This document shows positions 55,371 to 64,000 of a stretch of 64,000 nucleotides of DNA, piece by piece. Below the pieces are notes generated by a model. It ran no database searches. It was not told the origin of the DNA and was given only the letters and a program-made list of their open reading frames with translations. The position numbers were made by a program, and so were the translations under genes. Position 1 is the first letter of the stretch. Every line of letters begins with the position of its first letter. The stretch comes from Betaproteobacteria bacterium (GTDB lineage: Bacteria > Pseudomonadota > Gammaproteobacteria > Burkholderiales > Casimicrobiaceae). The stretch lies in assembly GCA_016861105.1 (NCBI GenBank), contig BOKS01000008.1, positions 62,001 through 126,000 on the forward strand, given 5' to 3'.

Positions 55371-58175
55371 ATGGACCACGAGCGCTTCGTCGTCGAGCAC
55401 GCGCACGCCCGCGATGCGGCCGACGTGCTGGCCGCGCTGGGCTGCGATCGCGAGCGGGGCCTCGACGCCGCGGAGTCCGCGCGGCGGCTCGCCGCCGTCG
55501 GCCCCAACGCGCTGCCGCGCGCGCGCGCCGAGCCGTGGTGGCGCAAGCTCGGGGCGCAGTTCGCCAGTCCGCTGGTCGTGCTGCTGCTCGCGGCCGCGGC
55601 GGTGTCGATCGTGGTCTGGGCGATCGAGCGTCACGACGGCCCGCCGTTCGAGGCGCTCGCGATCCTCGCCATCGTCCTGCTGAACGGGCTGCTCGGCTAC
55701 GCGCAGGAGTCGCGCGCGGAGCGCGCGGTGGCGGGACTGCAGGCGATGACGGCGTCCGCCGCAACCGTCGTGCGCGACGGCGAGCGCCGCACCATCCCGG
55801 CCGCCGAGGTCGTGCCCGGCGACCTGGTGGTGCTGGAGGAGGGCGCGACGGTCCCCGCCGACGCGCGCCTCGTGCACGCCGTCGTGCTGGGCGCCGGCGA
55901 GGCGGCGCTCACCGGCGAGAGCGCACCGGTCACCAAGCACACCGCGCCGGTGCCGGCCGATGCCCCGCTGGCCGACCGTGCCTCGATGGCGTACGCGGGA
56001 ACGGCCGTCGCGACGGGACACGCGCTGGCCGTCGTCACGGCGACCGGCGCGGCGACCGCGTTCGGACGCATCGCGGGCCTGCTGGCCGCCACCGCGCCGG
56101 AACCCACGCCGCTGCAGCGCGAGCTCGACCGCCTCGGCCGCATCCTCGGGGCCATCGTCGTGGCGATCGCGGTCGTGGTGGCGGCGACGATCCTCGCGAT
56201 GCAGCCGTCGATCACCACCGCGGTGCTCGTGGGCGTGCTGCTCTACACCGTGTCGCTCGCCGTCTCCGCGGTGCCCGAGGGCCTGGCGGCCGTGACCACC
56301 GTCGTGCTCTCGCTGGGCATGCAGCGCATGGCGAGACGCAACGCGATCGTGCGCCGGCTGCCCGCCGTCGAGACGCTCGGGTCGGCCACCGTGATCGCCA
56401 GCGACAAGACGGGGACGCTCACGCGCAACGAGATGACGGTGCGCGCGATCGTCACCGCCTCGGGACGTACCGGCGTCACCGGCACCGGATACGCGCCGCG
56501 AGGCGAGCTGGTCGCCGCCGACGGCGCGCCGCTCGCGCACGGACCGCAGCGCGTCGAGGCACGCCGGCTGCTCGCCGCCGCGACGCTCGCCAGCAATGCG
56601 AGCGTGCAGCAGGCGGCGTCGGGCTGGATCGTGCAGGGCGATCCGACCGAGGGCGCGCTCGTGACGGCCGCGATGAAGGCCGGCGTCGGCCGCGAGTGGC
56701 TGCGGCAGCGCTTCGCGCGCGTCGACGAGCTGCCGTTCTCCGCGGAGCGCAAGCTGATGAGCACGGCGCACACCGATGCGCAGGCGCGCGGCGACTGCGT
56801 GCTGTTCGCCAAGGGTGCGCCCGACGTCCTGCTCGCGCGCTGCACGCTGCAGCGGGTCGGCCGCGCCGAGGCGCCGCTCGACGACGCCCGCCGCGAGGCG
56901 ATCCTGCGCGAGATCGACGCGCTCGCCTCGGCCGCGCTGCGGACGCTGGGCGTCGCCTACCGCCGCCTGCCCGCCCGCGAGGCGCTGGCGCTGCATCACG
57001 AGGAGGCGCTCGTGTGGCTGGGGCTGGTCGGGATGATCGACCCGCCGCGGCCGGAGGCGCCGGACGCCGTCGCGCAGGCGCGCCGCGCCGGCGTGCGCGT
57101 GCTCATGATCACCGGCGATCACCCGGCCGCGGCGTCGGCGATCGCCGCCGAGCTCGGCATCGCTCCGCGCGGCGCAGCGGTGCTCACCGGCCGCGACCTG
57201 CGCGCGCTGGAAGGCGAGCGGCTGCGCGACGCGGTCGCGGCCACCAGCGTGTTCGCGCGCGTGGAGCCGGAGCAGAAGCTCGCGATCGTGCGCGCGTTGC
57301 AGGCCGGCGGGCAGGTCGTCGCGATGACCGGCGACGGCGTCAACGACGCGCCGGCGCTCAGGGCCGCCGACATCGGCGTCGCCATGGGCATCAGCGGGAC
57401 CGACGTGTCGCGCGAGGCCGCCGACATGGTGCTCGCCGACGACAACTTCGCCACGATCGTCGCGGCCATCGAGGAGGGCCGCTCGATCTACGCCAACATC
57501 CAGAAGTTCCTGCGCTACCTGCTCGCGACGAACCTCGGCGAGGTCGTCGTCATGTTCCTCGGCGTCGCGCTCGCGGGCGTGCTCGGGCTCGCGGCGGCGC
57601 CGGGCGAGGCGCTCGTGCTGCCGCTGACGGCCGCGATGATCCTGTGGATCAACCTGGTGACCGACGGCGTGCCGGCGCTCGCGCTGGGCGTCGATCCGCC
57701 GGTCGCGACGCTGATGGAGCGTCCGCCGCGCGCCCGGCGCAGCGGCGTCATCACGCCGCGCATGTGGGCCGGCACCGTGGTCGCGGCGCTGGTGATGGGC
57801 GCGGGAACGCTGCTGCTGCTGGACGCCGCGCTGCCGGGCGGCCTTCTGGACGGCGGTGGCGACGTCCGCTACGGGCGCACGCTCGCGTTCCACGCGCTGG
57901 TGCTCTACCAGCTCGTCGACGCCACCTGCGTGCGCTCCGACGAGGTCAGCGCGTTCGTGCGGCCCTTCGCCAACCGCTGGCTGTGGGCCGCGATCGCAGG
58001 CGCGCTGCTGCTGCAGGCCGCGGTGCTCTACGTGCCGCTGCTGCAGCAGGGCTTCGGCACCGTTCCGCTGTCGCCGGGCGACTGGATGGTGTGCCTCGCC
58101 GTGGCGTCCAGCGTGCTGGCCGCGCGCGAGCTCGTCAAGGCGGTGAATCGCGCCCGCGACCGCGGCGCACGTTGA
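55371..58175 (+). CDS. Class II P-type cation-transporting ATPase
   Basis: A 934-residue ion pump with the full set of motifs: TGES (181-184), phosphorylation site DKTGTLT (D345), PEGL in the fourth membrane helix, KGAPD nucleotide site and TGDGVNDAP (653-661). Membrane helices: pairs near 60-100, 250-310, then four to six after 720. PEGL and the C-terminal helix count mark a Ca2+/Mn2+-type (SERCA/PMCA-like) or broad class II pump rather than a heavy-metal one. An ATG at 55335 is an alternative start; a hairpin lies between. Inner membrane. Confidence 0.92.
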   Translation: MDHERFVVEHAHARDAADVLAALGCDRERGLDAAESARRLAAVGPNALPRARAEPWWRKLGAQFASPLVVLLLAAAAVSIVVWAIERHDGPPFEALAILAIVLLNGLLGYAQESRAERAVAGLQAMTASAATVVRDGERRTIPAAEVVPGDLVVLEEGATVPADARLVHAVVLGAGEAALTGESAPVTKHTAPVPADAPLADRASMAYAGTAVATGHALAVVTATGAATAFGRIAGLLAATAPEPTPLQRELDRLGRILGAIVVAIAVVVAATILAMQPSITTAVLVGVLLYTVSLAVSAVPEGLAAVTTVVLSLGMQRMARRNAIVRRLPAVETLGSATVIASDKTGTLTRNEMTVRAIVTASGRTGVTGTGYAPRGELVAADGAPLAHGPQRVEARRLLAAATLASNASVQQAASGWIVQGDPTEGALVTAAMKAGVGREWLRQRFARVDELPFSAERKLMSTAHTDAQARGDCVLFAKGAPDVLLARCTLQRVGRAEAPLDDARREAILREIDALASAALRTLGVAYRRLPAREALALHHEEALVWLGLVGMIDPPRPEAPDAVAQARRAGVRVLMITGDHPAAASAIAAELGIAPRGAAVLTGRDLRALEGERLRDAVAATSVFARVEPEQKLAIVRALQAGGQVVAMTGDGVNDAPALRAADIGVAMGISGTDVSREAADMVLADDNFATIVAAIEEGRSIYANIQKFLRYLLATNLGEVVVMFLGVALAGVLGLAAAPGEALVLPLTAAMILWINLVTDGVPALALGVDPPVATLMERPPRARRSGVITPRMWAGTVVAALVMGAGTLLLLDAALPGGLLDGGGDVRYGRTLAFHALVLYQLVDATCVRSDEVSAFVRPFANRWLWAAIAGALLLQAAVLYVPLLQQGFGTVPLSPGDWMVCLAVASSVLAARELVKAVNRARDRGAR

Positions 58176-58233
58176 CGCGCGCCCGCGAAGCGGCGAAAGT
58201 TCGCGGTTGCGCCATTCGACGAAGCGAGGGGAC

Positions 58234-59265
58234 ATGCGACGCATCGGTGTGGGCATCGTGGGGCTGGGCAACGCGGTGAAGCCGCACGCCGCGGCCTTGC
58301 GCGACCTCGCGCAGCGCGCCGAGGTGGTCGCCGGCTGGTCGCCGTCGGCGGAGCGCCGGGAGCGCTTCGCCGCGGCCTGGTCGTGGCCGACGCACGATTC
58401 GCTCGACGCGCTGCTGCGCGACCCGCGCGTTGAGGCGGTGTTCGTGCTCTCGCCCCCGCGCACGCACGCCGAGGTGACGCTCGCCGCCGCCCGGGCCGGC
58501 AAGCACGTGCTGCTGGAGAAGCCGGTGGACGTCGACCACGCCGCCGCACGCGCGCTGGTCGACGCGGTCGAGGCCATGGGCCGCTCGTTCGGCGTCGTGT
58601 TCCAGCACCGCTTCCGCGAGGCGTCGGTCGCGCTGCGCGAGCGGCTGCGCGCGGGGCAGCTCGGCGAGCTGCTCTCGGTGTCGGCCAGCGTGCGCTGGTG
58701 GCGCACGGCCGAGTACTTCCGCGAGCCCGGGCGCGGCACGATGGCGCGCGACGCGGGCGGCGTGCTGCTCACGCAGGCGATCCACACGCTCGACCTGCTG
58801 CTCGACCTCGCCGGGCCGGTCGCGCGCGTCAACGCGCTGTGCCGCACGAGCCCGCTGCGTGCGATCGACACCGAGGACATCGCCTGCGCGACCGTCGAGT
58901 ATGCCAACGGCGCCGTGGGCGTGATCGACGCGACGACCGTGGCCTACCCCGGCTATCCGGAGCGCATCGACGTCGCCGGCGCGAAGGGCGGCGCGGTGAT
59001 CGAGGCCGAGCGCCTCGCCGGCGAGCTGCACGACGGGGGGCGCTTCGCCGTCGAAGGCTCCTCGGCCGGCGGCGGCGGTGCCGACCCGATGGCGTTCTCG
59101 CACGCGGCGCACCAGCGGCTGATCGGCGAGTTCCTCGACGCGGTCGAGGCCGGCCGCCAGCCGCGCGCCAGCGCACGCAGCGCGCTGCGCGTGCACGCGC
59201 TGATCGACGCCATGCTCGCGTCCTCGCGCGAGGGGCGGACCGTGGACGCGCCGCAGGCCGCGTAG
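58234..59265 (+). CDS. Gfo/Idh/MocA-family oxidoreductase
   Basis: A 343-residue NAD(P)-dependent sugar-type dehydrogenase: Rossmann motif VGIVGLGNAVKPHA, the family EKP motif (HVLLEKPVDV, about 92-101) and a C-terminal beta-sheet domain with GGVLLTQAIHTLDLLLDL. GCGAGGGG directly precedes the ATG at 58234. The N-terminal part is normal-length. Substrate could be an inositol, glucose-6-phosphate derivative or a dehydro-sugar. Follows the ATPase by 58 bases and converges on the DUF2254 gene. Confidence 0.92.
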   Translation: MRRIGVGIVGLGNAVKPHAAALRDLAQRAEVVAGWSPSAERRERFAAAWSWPTHDSLDALLRDPRVEAVFVLSPPRTHAEVTLAAARAGKHVLLEKPVDVDHAAARALVDAVEAMGRSFGVVFQHRFREASVALRERLRAGQLGELLSVSASVRWWRTAEYFREPGRGTMARDAGGVLLTQAIHTLDLLLDLAGPVARVNALCRTSPLRAIDTEDIACATVEYANGAVGVIDATTVAYPGYPERIDVAGAKGGAVIEAERLAGELHDGGRFAVEGSSAGGGGADPMAFSHAAHQRLIGEFLDAVEAGRQPRASARSALRVHALIDAMLASSREGRTVDAPQAA

Positions 59266-59274
59266 CGGCGGGCC

Positions 59275-60615
59275 TCAGGCCGCGTCGATCTCCCCGGGCG
59301 GGCGCAGCGGCGCCGACGCGTCGCGGCGCTCGCCGCCGGCGAGTCGGCGCAAGCCGCGCTGCAGCCTGCGCCGCGCGTCCGGGTCGCCGACGTCGCGCGA
59401 CACCCGCGCGTGCAGCGACGCCGCGAGTTGCGCGATCGCCGCCTGGCGCGCGGGGTCCTCGCACGCCGCGGCCACCGCCGCGAGGCTCGCTTCGAGGTGC
59501 CCGAGCACCACCGCGTCGCCGGCCGCCGCGTCGGCGACCTGGTCGTACGCCGTGTGCAGCAGCGCGTCGAACGAGGGCTGGCGGGCGATCAGCCGCAGCC
59601 GGCCCTCGGCGTCGTAGCACGCGGCCGGCGGGAAGCGCACCGCCACGAGCCGGCGCAGCACGACCGTGAGCCAGTGCAGGCAGAGGACTGCCGTGGTCGG
59701 GTCGTTGACGCCCGGCGAGAGCGCGCGCAGCGCGATGTCCACGATCTGGCGCATGCCGTAGCCGACGTCCTCGTCGATGCTGCGCTCGACGCCGATCGCA
59801 TAGCAACCGTCGATCGCGGCGGCGGTCTCGTCGTCGGGCACGACGTCGGCGACGCTCGCGAGCGAAGTCCCGTCGGCGACGAAGTCGCCGGCGCCGGCGT
59901 CCATCCGGATCGTGGTGCCGAGCGCGCAGGCGAGGTCGTGCAGCGACGACGTGCCGACGGTCGCGACGAATCCCGACCGCCGCGCGGCGACCGGGTGCCA
60001 GCGCGCGGCGGCCGGCTGCGGCGGCTGCGCGGGACCGCGCTCGCCGGTGTCGCGCGACGCCATCGCCGCGGCCGCCTGCAGCGTCTCGTGCGCGAGCGTC
60101 GCGATGATGTGCGGGGCCTGCACCGACGTCGCGACGTGGTGCAGGTAGTAGATCAGCACGCCGATCGCGACGAAGGCGAAGGCGATCGCGATCGCCACGG
60201 CGAAGGCCGGCACGAACGGGTCGTCGCCGCCGCGCACGGCGCGGACCACGACGAGGCAGTAGGCGAACACGCCGAGGAACGTGCCCAGCACGAGCTGGTT
60301 CGCGCGGTCGCGCATGAACTGCCGCAGCACCCGCGAGCCGTAGTGCGAGGCGGCGAGCGAGAGCGTGACCAGCGTCATGGAGAACACGATGCCGGTCACG
60401 GTGATCATCGCCGACGCGATCGCGCCGAGCACCGCGCGCGCGCCGTCGGGCGTGGCCGCGAAGAACCGCGGCCAGCGCTGCGCCGCCCACGCGCCGGCCG
60501 CGAGGTCCGCCTCGCTGACGGCGACGCCGAGCACGATCGCGCCCGCGACGGTGATCGCGGGCACGAACCACAGGCTGCCGCGCAGCGCCATGACGAGGCT
60601 TCGCAGACGGTGCAC
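59275..60615 (-). CDS. DUF2254 family membrane protein
   Basis: A 446-residue inner-membrane protein of the DUF2254 family: N-terminal helices (about 10-35, 65-95, 110-135, 145-170) including GIVFSMTLVTLSLAASHYGSR, and a soluble C-terminal half with LSPGVNDPTTAVLCLHWL. Function unknown. The GTG at 60615 is chosen because GGGGAG lies nine bases upstream; the internal ATG at 60591 lacks one. Single-gene unit. Confidence 0.88.
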   Translation of the reverse strand: MHRLRSLVMALRGSLWFVPAITVAGAIVLGVAVSEADLAAGAWAAQRWPRFFAATPDGARAVLGAIASAMITVTGIVFSMTLVTLSLAASHYGSRVLRQFMRDRANQLVLGTFLGVFAYCLVVVRAVRGGDDPFVPAFAVAIAIAFAFVAIGVLIYYLHHVATSVQAPHIIATLAHETLQAAAAMASRDTGERGPAQPPQPAAARWHPVAARRSGFVATVGTSSLHDLACALGTTIRMDAGAGDFVADGTSLASVADVVPDDETAAAIDGCYAIGVERSIDEDVGYGMRQIVDIALRALSPGVNDPTTAVLCLHWLTVVLRRLVAVRFPPAACYDAEGRLRLIARQPSFDALLHTAYDQVADAAAGDAVVLGHLEASLAAVAAACEDPARQAAIAQLAASLHARVSRDVGDPDARRRLQRGLRRLAGGERRDASAPLRPPGEIDAA

Positions 60616-61054
60616 GCTTCGTTTCTCCCCGGACGGCCCGTGACGATACCACCTGCGGCCCGTGGCCCCGCGCGCGGCGGAACGCCGCCGCCGCCCGACG
60701 CGATGGCTGCGGCACGAAGGCGCGCGCGGGCGCGCGGCGGTGGCGGGGCCGTGCGACCGGCGGCGCGCGACCCGCGCCGTCGCATGAGTTTTCCTCAATC
60801 GGCCTATGCGGTAATTGTGCTTGCAGATCAACCGAGGTCGACTAGCATCGCTGGCGAGCTTGCGGTGCCGCTCGACCAGCGCACCGGCGCGCCGGTGTGC
60901 GATCGCCGCCGTGCAGCGCTGCCCGTTGCGGGCCCGCGGACGCTGCGGCCCGCGTACCGATGCTCCCGACCATGGCCCAGCGCATCCGCCCCATCCCCGC
61001 GTCGTCGCCGCACGAGGCCGGCGGTGCCGGCGCCTGCGGCCGCCGCCCGACGTG
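60616..61054. other. 439-base intergenic region before ligJ
   Basis: The G+C-rich left half shows no gene with family similarity. A clearly less G+C-rich patch (about 60785-60850) lies in the middle. A weak promoter candidate in it is TTGCAG (60821-60826) with TAGCAT (60843-60848), 16 bases apart. An open frame runs in phase into ligJ from 60815, but its sequence is Arg/Pro-rich and unlike a protein start. Likely the divergent control region of DUF2254 and ligJ-ligK. Confidence 0.5.
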
Positions 61055-62098
61055 ATGGTCATCGATTGCCACGGGCATTACACGACGAGCCCGCCGCAGC
61101 TCGCCGCCTTCCGTGCGCGCCAGGTGCGCGACCTCGCCGATCCGCACGCGCTGCGCAGCAAGGGTGCGCTGGGCATCGGCGACGACGAGATCCGCGAGAG
61201 CCTCGAGGCCCACCAGCTGCGGCTGCAGCGCGAGCGAGGCACGGCGCTGACGCTGTTCTCGCCGCGGGCCGCGGGCATGGGCCACCACCTCGGCGACGCC
61301 ACCACGAGCCGGCACTGGTCGGAGCACTGCAACGAGCTCGTCCACCGCGTGTGCACGCTGTACCCGGACAACTTCGCCGGCGTGTGCCAGCTGCCGCAGA
61401 GTCCCGGCGAATCGCCGGCATCGTGCATCGCGGAGCTCGAGCGCTGCGTGAGCCAGTTCGGCTTCGTCGGCTGCAACCTCAATCCGGACCCCTCGGGCGG
61501 GTACTGGAGCGGCCCGCCGCTGACCGACCGCGCCTGGTACCCGCTCTACGAGCGCATGGTCGAGCTGGACGTCCCGGCGATGCTGCACACGAGCCAGTCG
61601 TGCAATCCCCACTTCCACACCGCCGGCGCGCACTACCTCAACGGCGACACCACGGCGTTCATGCAGCTGCTCGACTCGGACCTGTTCGCCGACTTTCCGA
61701 CGCTGCGCTTCGTGATCCCGCACGGCGGCGGTGCCGTGCCCTACCACTGGGGCCGCTACCGCGGCATCGCGCAGGACCTCGGCCGCCCGCCGCTCGCCGA
61801 CGGGGTCCTGCGCAACGTGTACTTCGACACCTGCGTGTACCACCGTCCGGGCATGGCGCTGCTGCTGGAGGTGATCCCGGCCGACAACGTGCTGTTCGCC
61901 GCCGAGGTCTTCGGCGCCGTGCAGGGCGTCGACCCGACGTCCGGGCATCCGTTCGACGACACCAAGCGCTACATCGACGACATCGGCTGGCTCGGCGAGG
62001 ACGCGCGCCGCAAGATCTTCCACGCGAACGCGATACGCGTGTACCCGCGCCTCGCGCGGCGCGCCGCCGGCTGCGACGACTCGGAGGCCGCCGCGTGA
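61055..62098 (+). CDS. ligJ: 4-oxalomesaconate hydratase
   Basis: Zinc-dependent amidohydrolase-superfamily hydratase of the protocatechuate 4,5-cleavage and gallate routes; converts 4-oxalomesaconate to 4-carboxy-4-hydroxy-2-oxoadipate. 347 residues. N-terminal DCHGHYTTSP with the metal HxH, LFSPRAAGMGHHLGD, NLNPDPSGGYWSGPPLTDR, VIPHGGGAVPYHWGRYRG and GHPFDDTKRYI all match LigJ. The start at 61055 is fixed by the family N-terminus. The next gene overlaps it by four bases (GTGA), and its product removes the hydratase product. Confidence 0.9.
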   Translation: MVIDCHGHYTTSPPQLAAFRARQVRDLADPHALRSKGALGIGDDEIRESLEAHQLRLQRERGTALTLFSPRAAGMGHHLGDATTSRHWSEHCNELVHRVCTLYPDNFAGVCQLPQSPGESPASCIAELERCVSQFGFVGCNLNPDPSGGYWSGPPLTDRAWYPLYERMVELDVPAMLHTSQSCNPHFHTAGAHYLNGDTTAFMQLLDSDLFADFPTLRFVIPHGGGAVPYHWGRYRGIAQDLGRPPLADGVLRNVYFDTCVYHRPGMALLLEVIPADNVLFAAEVFGAVQGVDPTSGHPFDDTKRYIDDIGWLGEDARRKIFHANAIRVYPRLARRAAGCDDSEAAA

Positions 62099-62769
62099 TC
62101 GGCTTTCGCATCGAGAAGCGCACGCGCCGGGTCGACGCGCGCCTCGTCGAGCAGTTCCTCGGGTTGCCGGTGGCCAACGTCAGCGACGCGATGCACAGGA
62201 TGAGCGCCGCCGGCGCCCGCCTGCGCCCGATGCACGCCGGCGGCCGCATGGCGGGTCCCGCGCTGACGGTGAAGACGAGGCCCGGCGACAACATCATGGT
62301 GCACAAGGCCCTCGACCTCGCGGAGCCGGGCGACGTCGTCGTGGTCGACGCCGGCGGTGACCTGACCAACGCGATCCTCGGCGAGATCATGTCCGGATAC
62401 GCGCACGCGCGCGGCCTCGCCGGGCTCGTCGTCAACGGGGCCATCCGCGACGCGGACGCGATCCGCGCAGGCACGTTCCCGGTGTTCGCCGCCGGCGTGA
62501 CGCACCGCGGGCCCTACAAGGACGGTCCGGGCGAGATCAACGTGCCGGTGGCGATCGACGGCATGGTCATCGAGCCCGGCGACCTGGTGCTGGGCGACGC
62601 GGACGGGCTCCTGTGCGTCCCGTACGCGTTCGCCGCGTCGGTGTGCGCTGCGGCCAGCGAGCGGCAGAGGCACGAGGCGCGCGAGATCCGGGCGATCGCC
62701 GAGGGGACGCTCGACCGCACGTGGGTCGACGCGACGCTGAAGCGGCTCGGATGCCCGTTGCCCGACTGA
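62095..62769 (+). CDS. ligK: 4-carboxy-4-hydroxy-2-oxoadipate aldolase (RraA-fold)
   Basis: Class II aldolase that splits 4-carboxy-4-hydroxy-2-oxoadipate into pyruvate and oxaloacetate. 224 residues of the RraA/LigK fold: VANVSDAMHRM, GPALTVKTRPGDN, VVVDAGGDLTNAILGEIM and GLVVNGAIRDADAI with the Mg2+/Arg residues. It starts with GTG at 62095 inside the ligJ stop (GTGA), implying coupling, and directly follows it in the pathway. Confidence 0.9.
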   Translation: MIGFRIEKRTRRVDARLVEQFLGLPVANVSDAMHRMSAAGARLRPMHAGGRMAGPALTVKTRPGDNIMVHKALDLAEPGDVVVVDAGGDLTNAILGEIMSGYAHARGLAGLVVNGAIRDADAIRAGTFPVFAAGVTHRGPYKDGPGEINVPVAIDGMVIEPGDLVLGDADGLLCVPYAFAASVCAAASERQRHEAREIRAIAEGTLDRTWVDATLKRLGCPLPD

Positions 62770-62918
62770 GGCAGGGGCGCGCGCCGGCGGGGCGATCGTC
62801 CGCCCGCCGGCGGGTGCCCGGGTGTGGCGGTGCGCGCAGCACGACGAGGCGCCCGGGGCGCGGGGATCCTGCCGTGCCACGAGGCGGCCGAAACGAAGGC
62901 GACACGAGGAGGAATGGC

Positions 62919-63902
62919 ATGGAACGCGGTTGGCGGTCGACGATGCAGCGGTGGTGTCTCGGCGTGGCGATGCTGGCGTGCGCGGCCGCCGCGCTCGCCC
63001 AGACGTATCCCTCCAAACCGATCAGGATGATCGTGCCGTGGCCGCCGGGCGGCGGCGTCGACACGGCGGCGCGGCTCATCTCGCAGCCGCTGTCCGAGCG
63101 GCTCGGGCAGCCGATCGTCATCGAGAACCGCCCGGGGGTCGCCGGCAATCTCGGCACCGCCCAGTTCACGAAGGAGCCGGCCGACGGGTACACGCTGCTG
63201 ATGGGCTCGCTGTCGCCCAACGCGGTCAACCCGCACCTCTACTCGAAGCTCGGGTTCGATCCGGTCAAGGACTTCGAGTTCGTCGCGCTGATGTACTACG
63301 TGCCGAGCTTCCTCGTGGTGCCGGCGAACTCGCCTGCCAACTCGGCGAAGGACCTGGTCGAGATGGCGCGCAAGAATCCGGGCAAGCTCAACTTCGGCTC
63401 CGGCGGCGTCGGCTCGTCGCAGCACCTGTTCGGCGTGATGTTCAACACGGCGGCGAAGATCGACGCGGTCCACGTGACCTACAAGGGCACGGCGCCCGCG
63501 GAGGCGGCGCTGGTGGCCGGGCAGATCGACTACATGATCGACCCGCCGACGGCGCTGCCGTTCGTGACGTCGGGGCGGATGAAGGCCCTCGCCGTCGCGT
63601 CCAAGCAGCGCAGCGTCTCGCTGCCCGACGTGCCGACGCTCGACGAGGTCGGGATACCCGGCGTGTACACGTCGACCTTCTACGGCATCATGGCGCCTGC
63701 CGGCACGCCGAAGCCGATCGTCGACCGCCTGAACAAGGAGATCAACGCGATCCTGCAGACCCCCGACATGCAGGCGCGCCTCGCCAAGGCGTCGGCGCAA
63801 TCGCACAACTGGTCGCCGCAGGAGTTCGCGGACTTCGTCAAGGGCGAGATCGAGCGCTACCGCGAGATCGTGCGCCTCTCCGGCGCGAAGCAGGTCGACT
63901 GA
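62919..63902 (+). CDS. Bug/TctC-family periplasmic substrate-binding protein
   Basis: A 327-residue exported receptor: signal peptide (ATG 62919; hydrophobic to about ALAQT, residue 28), YPSKPIRMIVPWPPGGGVDTAAR, IENRPGVAGNLGTA, GYTLLMGSLSPNAVNP, HVTYKGTAPAEAALV. An AGGAGGA at 62907-62913 precedes the ATG. A second member of the family is at 31395. Next to ligJ-ligK it may bind the aromatic or dicarboxylic growth substrate. No transporter subunits are visible in the window. Confidence 0.93.
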   Translation: MERGWRSTMQRWCLGVAMLACAAAALAQTYPSKPIRMIVPWPPGGGVDTAARLISQPLSERLGQPIVIENRPGVAGNLGTAQFTKEPADGYTLLMGSLSPNAVNPHLYSKLGFDPVKDFEFVALMYYVPSFLVVPANSPANSAKDLVEMARKNPGKLNFGSGGVGSSQHLFGVMFNTAAKIDAVHVTYKGTAPAEAALVAGQIDYMIDPPTALPFVTSGRMKALAVASKQRSVSLPDVPTLDEVGIPGVYTSTFYGIMAPAGTPKPIVDRLNKEINAILQTPDMQARLAKASAQSHNWSPQEFADFVKGEIERYREIVRLSGAKQVD

Positions 63903-63986
63903 CGTCGTCGCGGCGGGCGCGCGGGCGCGGTGCCGCGCCCCGCGCGCCTGCGCTTGCGCGGGCCGCCCGCGCACGCCGGGCCCGCC

Positions 63987-64000
63987 GGAGGAGCAGCGTG
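63987..64000 (+). other. Probable start of the next gene
   Basis: GGAGGAG (63987-63993) followed by GTG at 63998-64000, at the window edge. It would start another plus-strand gene in the ligJ-ligK-Bug run. Only the start codon is visible. Confidence 0.4.

Noticed and set aside
55332..58907. 1191-codon open frame opposite the P-type ATPase
   Set aside because: It lacks recognisable domains and mirrors the codon pattern of the ATPase, whose motifs are complete on the plus strand.

Overview
The window is uniformly very G+C-rich, has no rRNA or tRNA gene, and reads as chromosome of a betaproteobacterium, most likely Burkholderiales. The pointers are two Bug/TctC-type binding proteins, a phasin, form II CO-dehydrogenase-like (cox) genes, ImuA/ImuB/DnaE2, ligJ/ligK and REP-like palindromes. 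High G+C leaves long open frames opposite nearly every gene; these were discarded.

Layout. 1-2749 (minus): GntR regulator, membrane-anchored trypsin-like protease, start of a MoxR ATPase. 2822-8491 (plus): palindromic operator, then a likely sulfolactate-degradation set (suyA, suyB, later slcC and comC) enclosing a PLP lyase, a zinc-ribbon protein and a VOC protein. 8534-13219 (minus): two DUF3011-repeat secreted proteins, an inositol-phosphatase-like enzyme, a metallo-beta-lactamase-fold protein and a flavoprotein. 13351-25428 (plus): molybdenum hydroxylase cluster coxS-L-M-D, interrupted by two secreted proteins and a transmembrane Ser/Thr kinase, then coxE, coxG and an XdhC-type gene. 25546-29784 (minus): tightly coupled operon of a flavin disulfide oxidoreductase, a TVP38-type membrane protein, a fused double transferase and a DUF3047 protein.

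29963-40793: MlrC-like protein, Bug protein, dnaE2 and a mixed set including an M14 peptidase, MarR regulator and SrkA-like kinase. 40977-47477 (minus): run from lexA through a Cdd1-TfoX fusion, GST, VOC, imuA, DinB, imuB and arfB to a NapB-like cytochrome. 47591-60615: assorted metabolic and envelope genes, including a class II P-type ATPase. 61055-64000: ligJ, ligK and a Bug protein.

Most notable points. (1) dnaE2 carries three palindromic repeat elements inside its reading frame, with relatives in two intergenic regions. (2) The same inverted repeat (TACCGTA-N6-TACGGTA type) overlaps the starts of both lexA and dnaE2, so a LexA2-type SOS circuit probably links the imuA-imuB operon with the separate dnaE2. 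(3) Nine CCTGTTC heptamers occupy the translation start region of the DinB gene inside that operon. (4) A kinase/secreted-protein module splits the cox cluster. (5) The SuyAB/SlcC/ComC set suggests use of both sulfolactate enantiomers.
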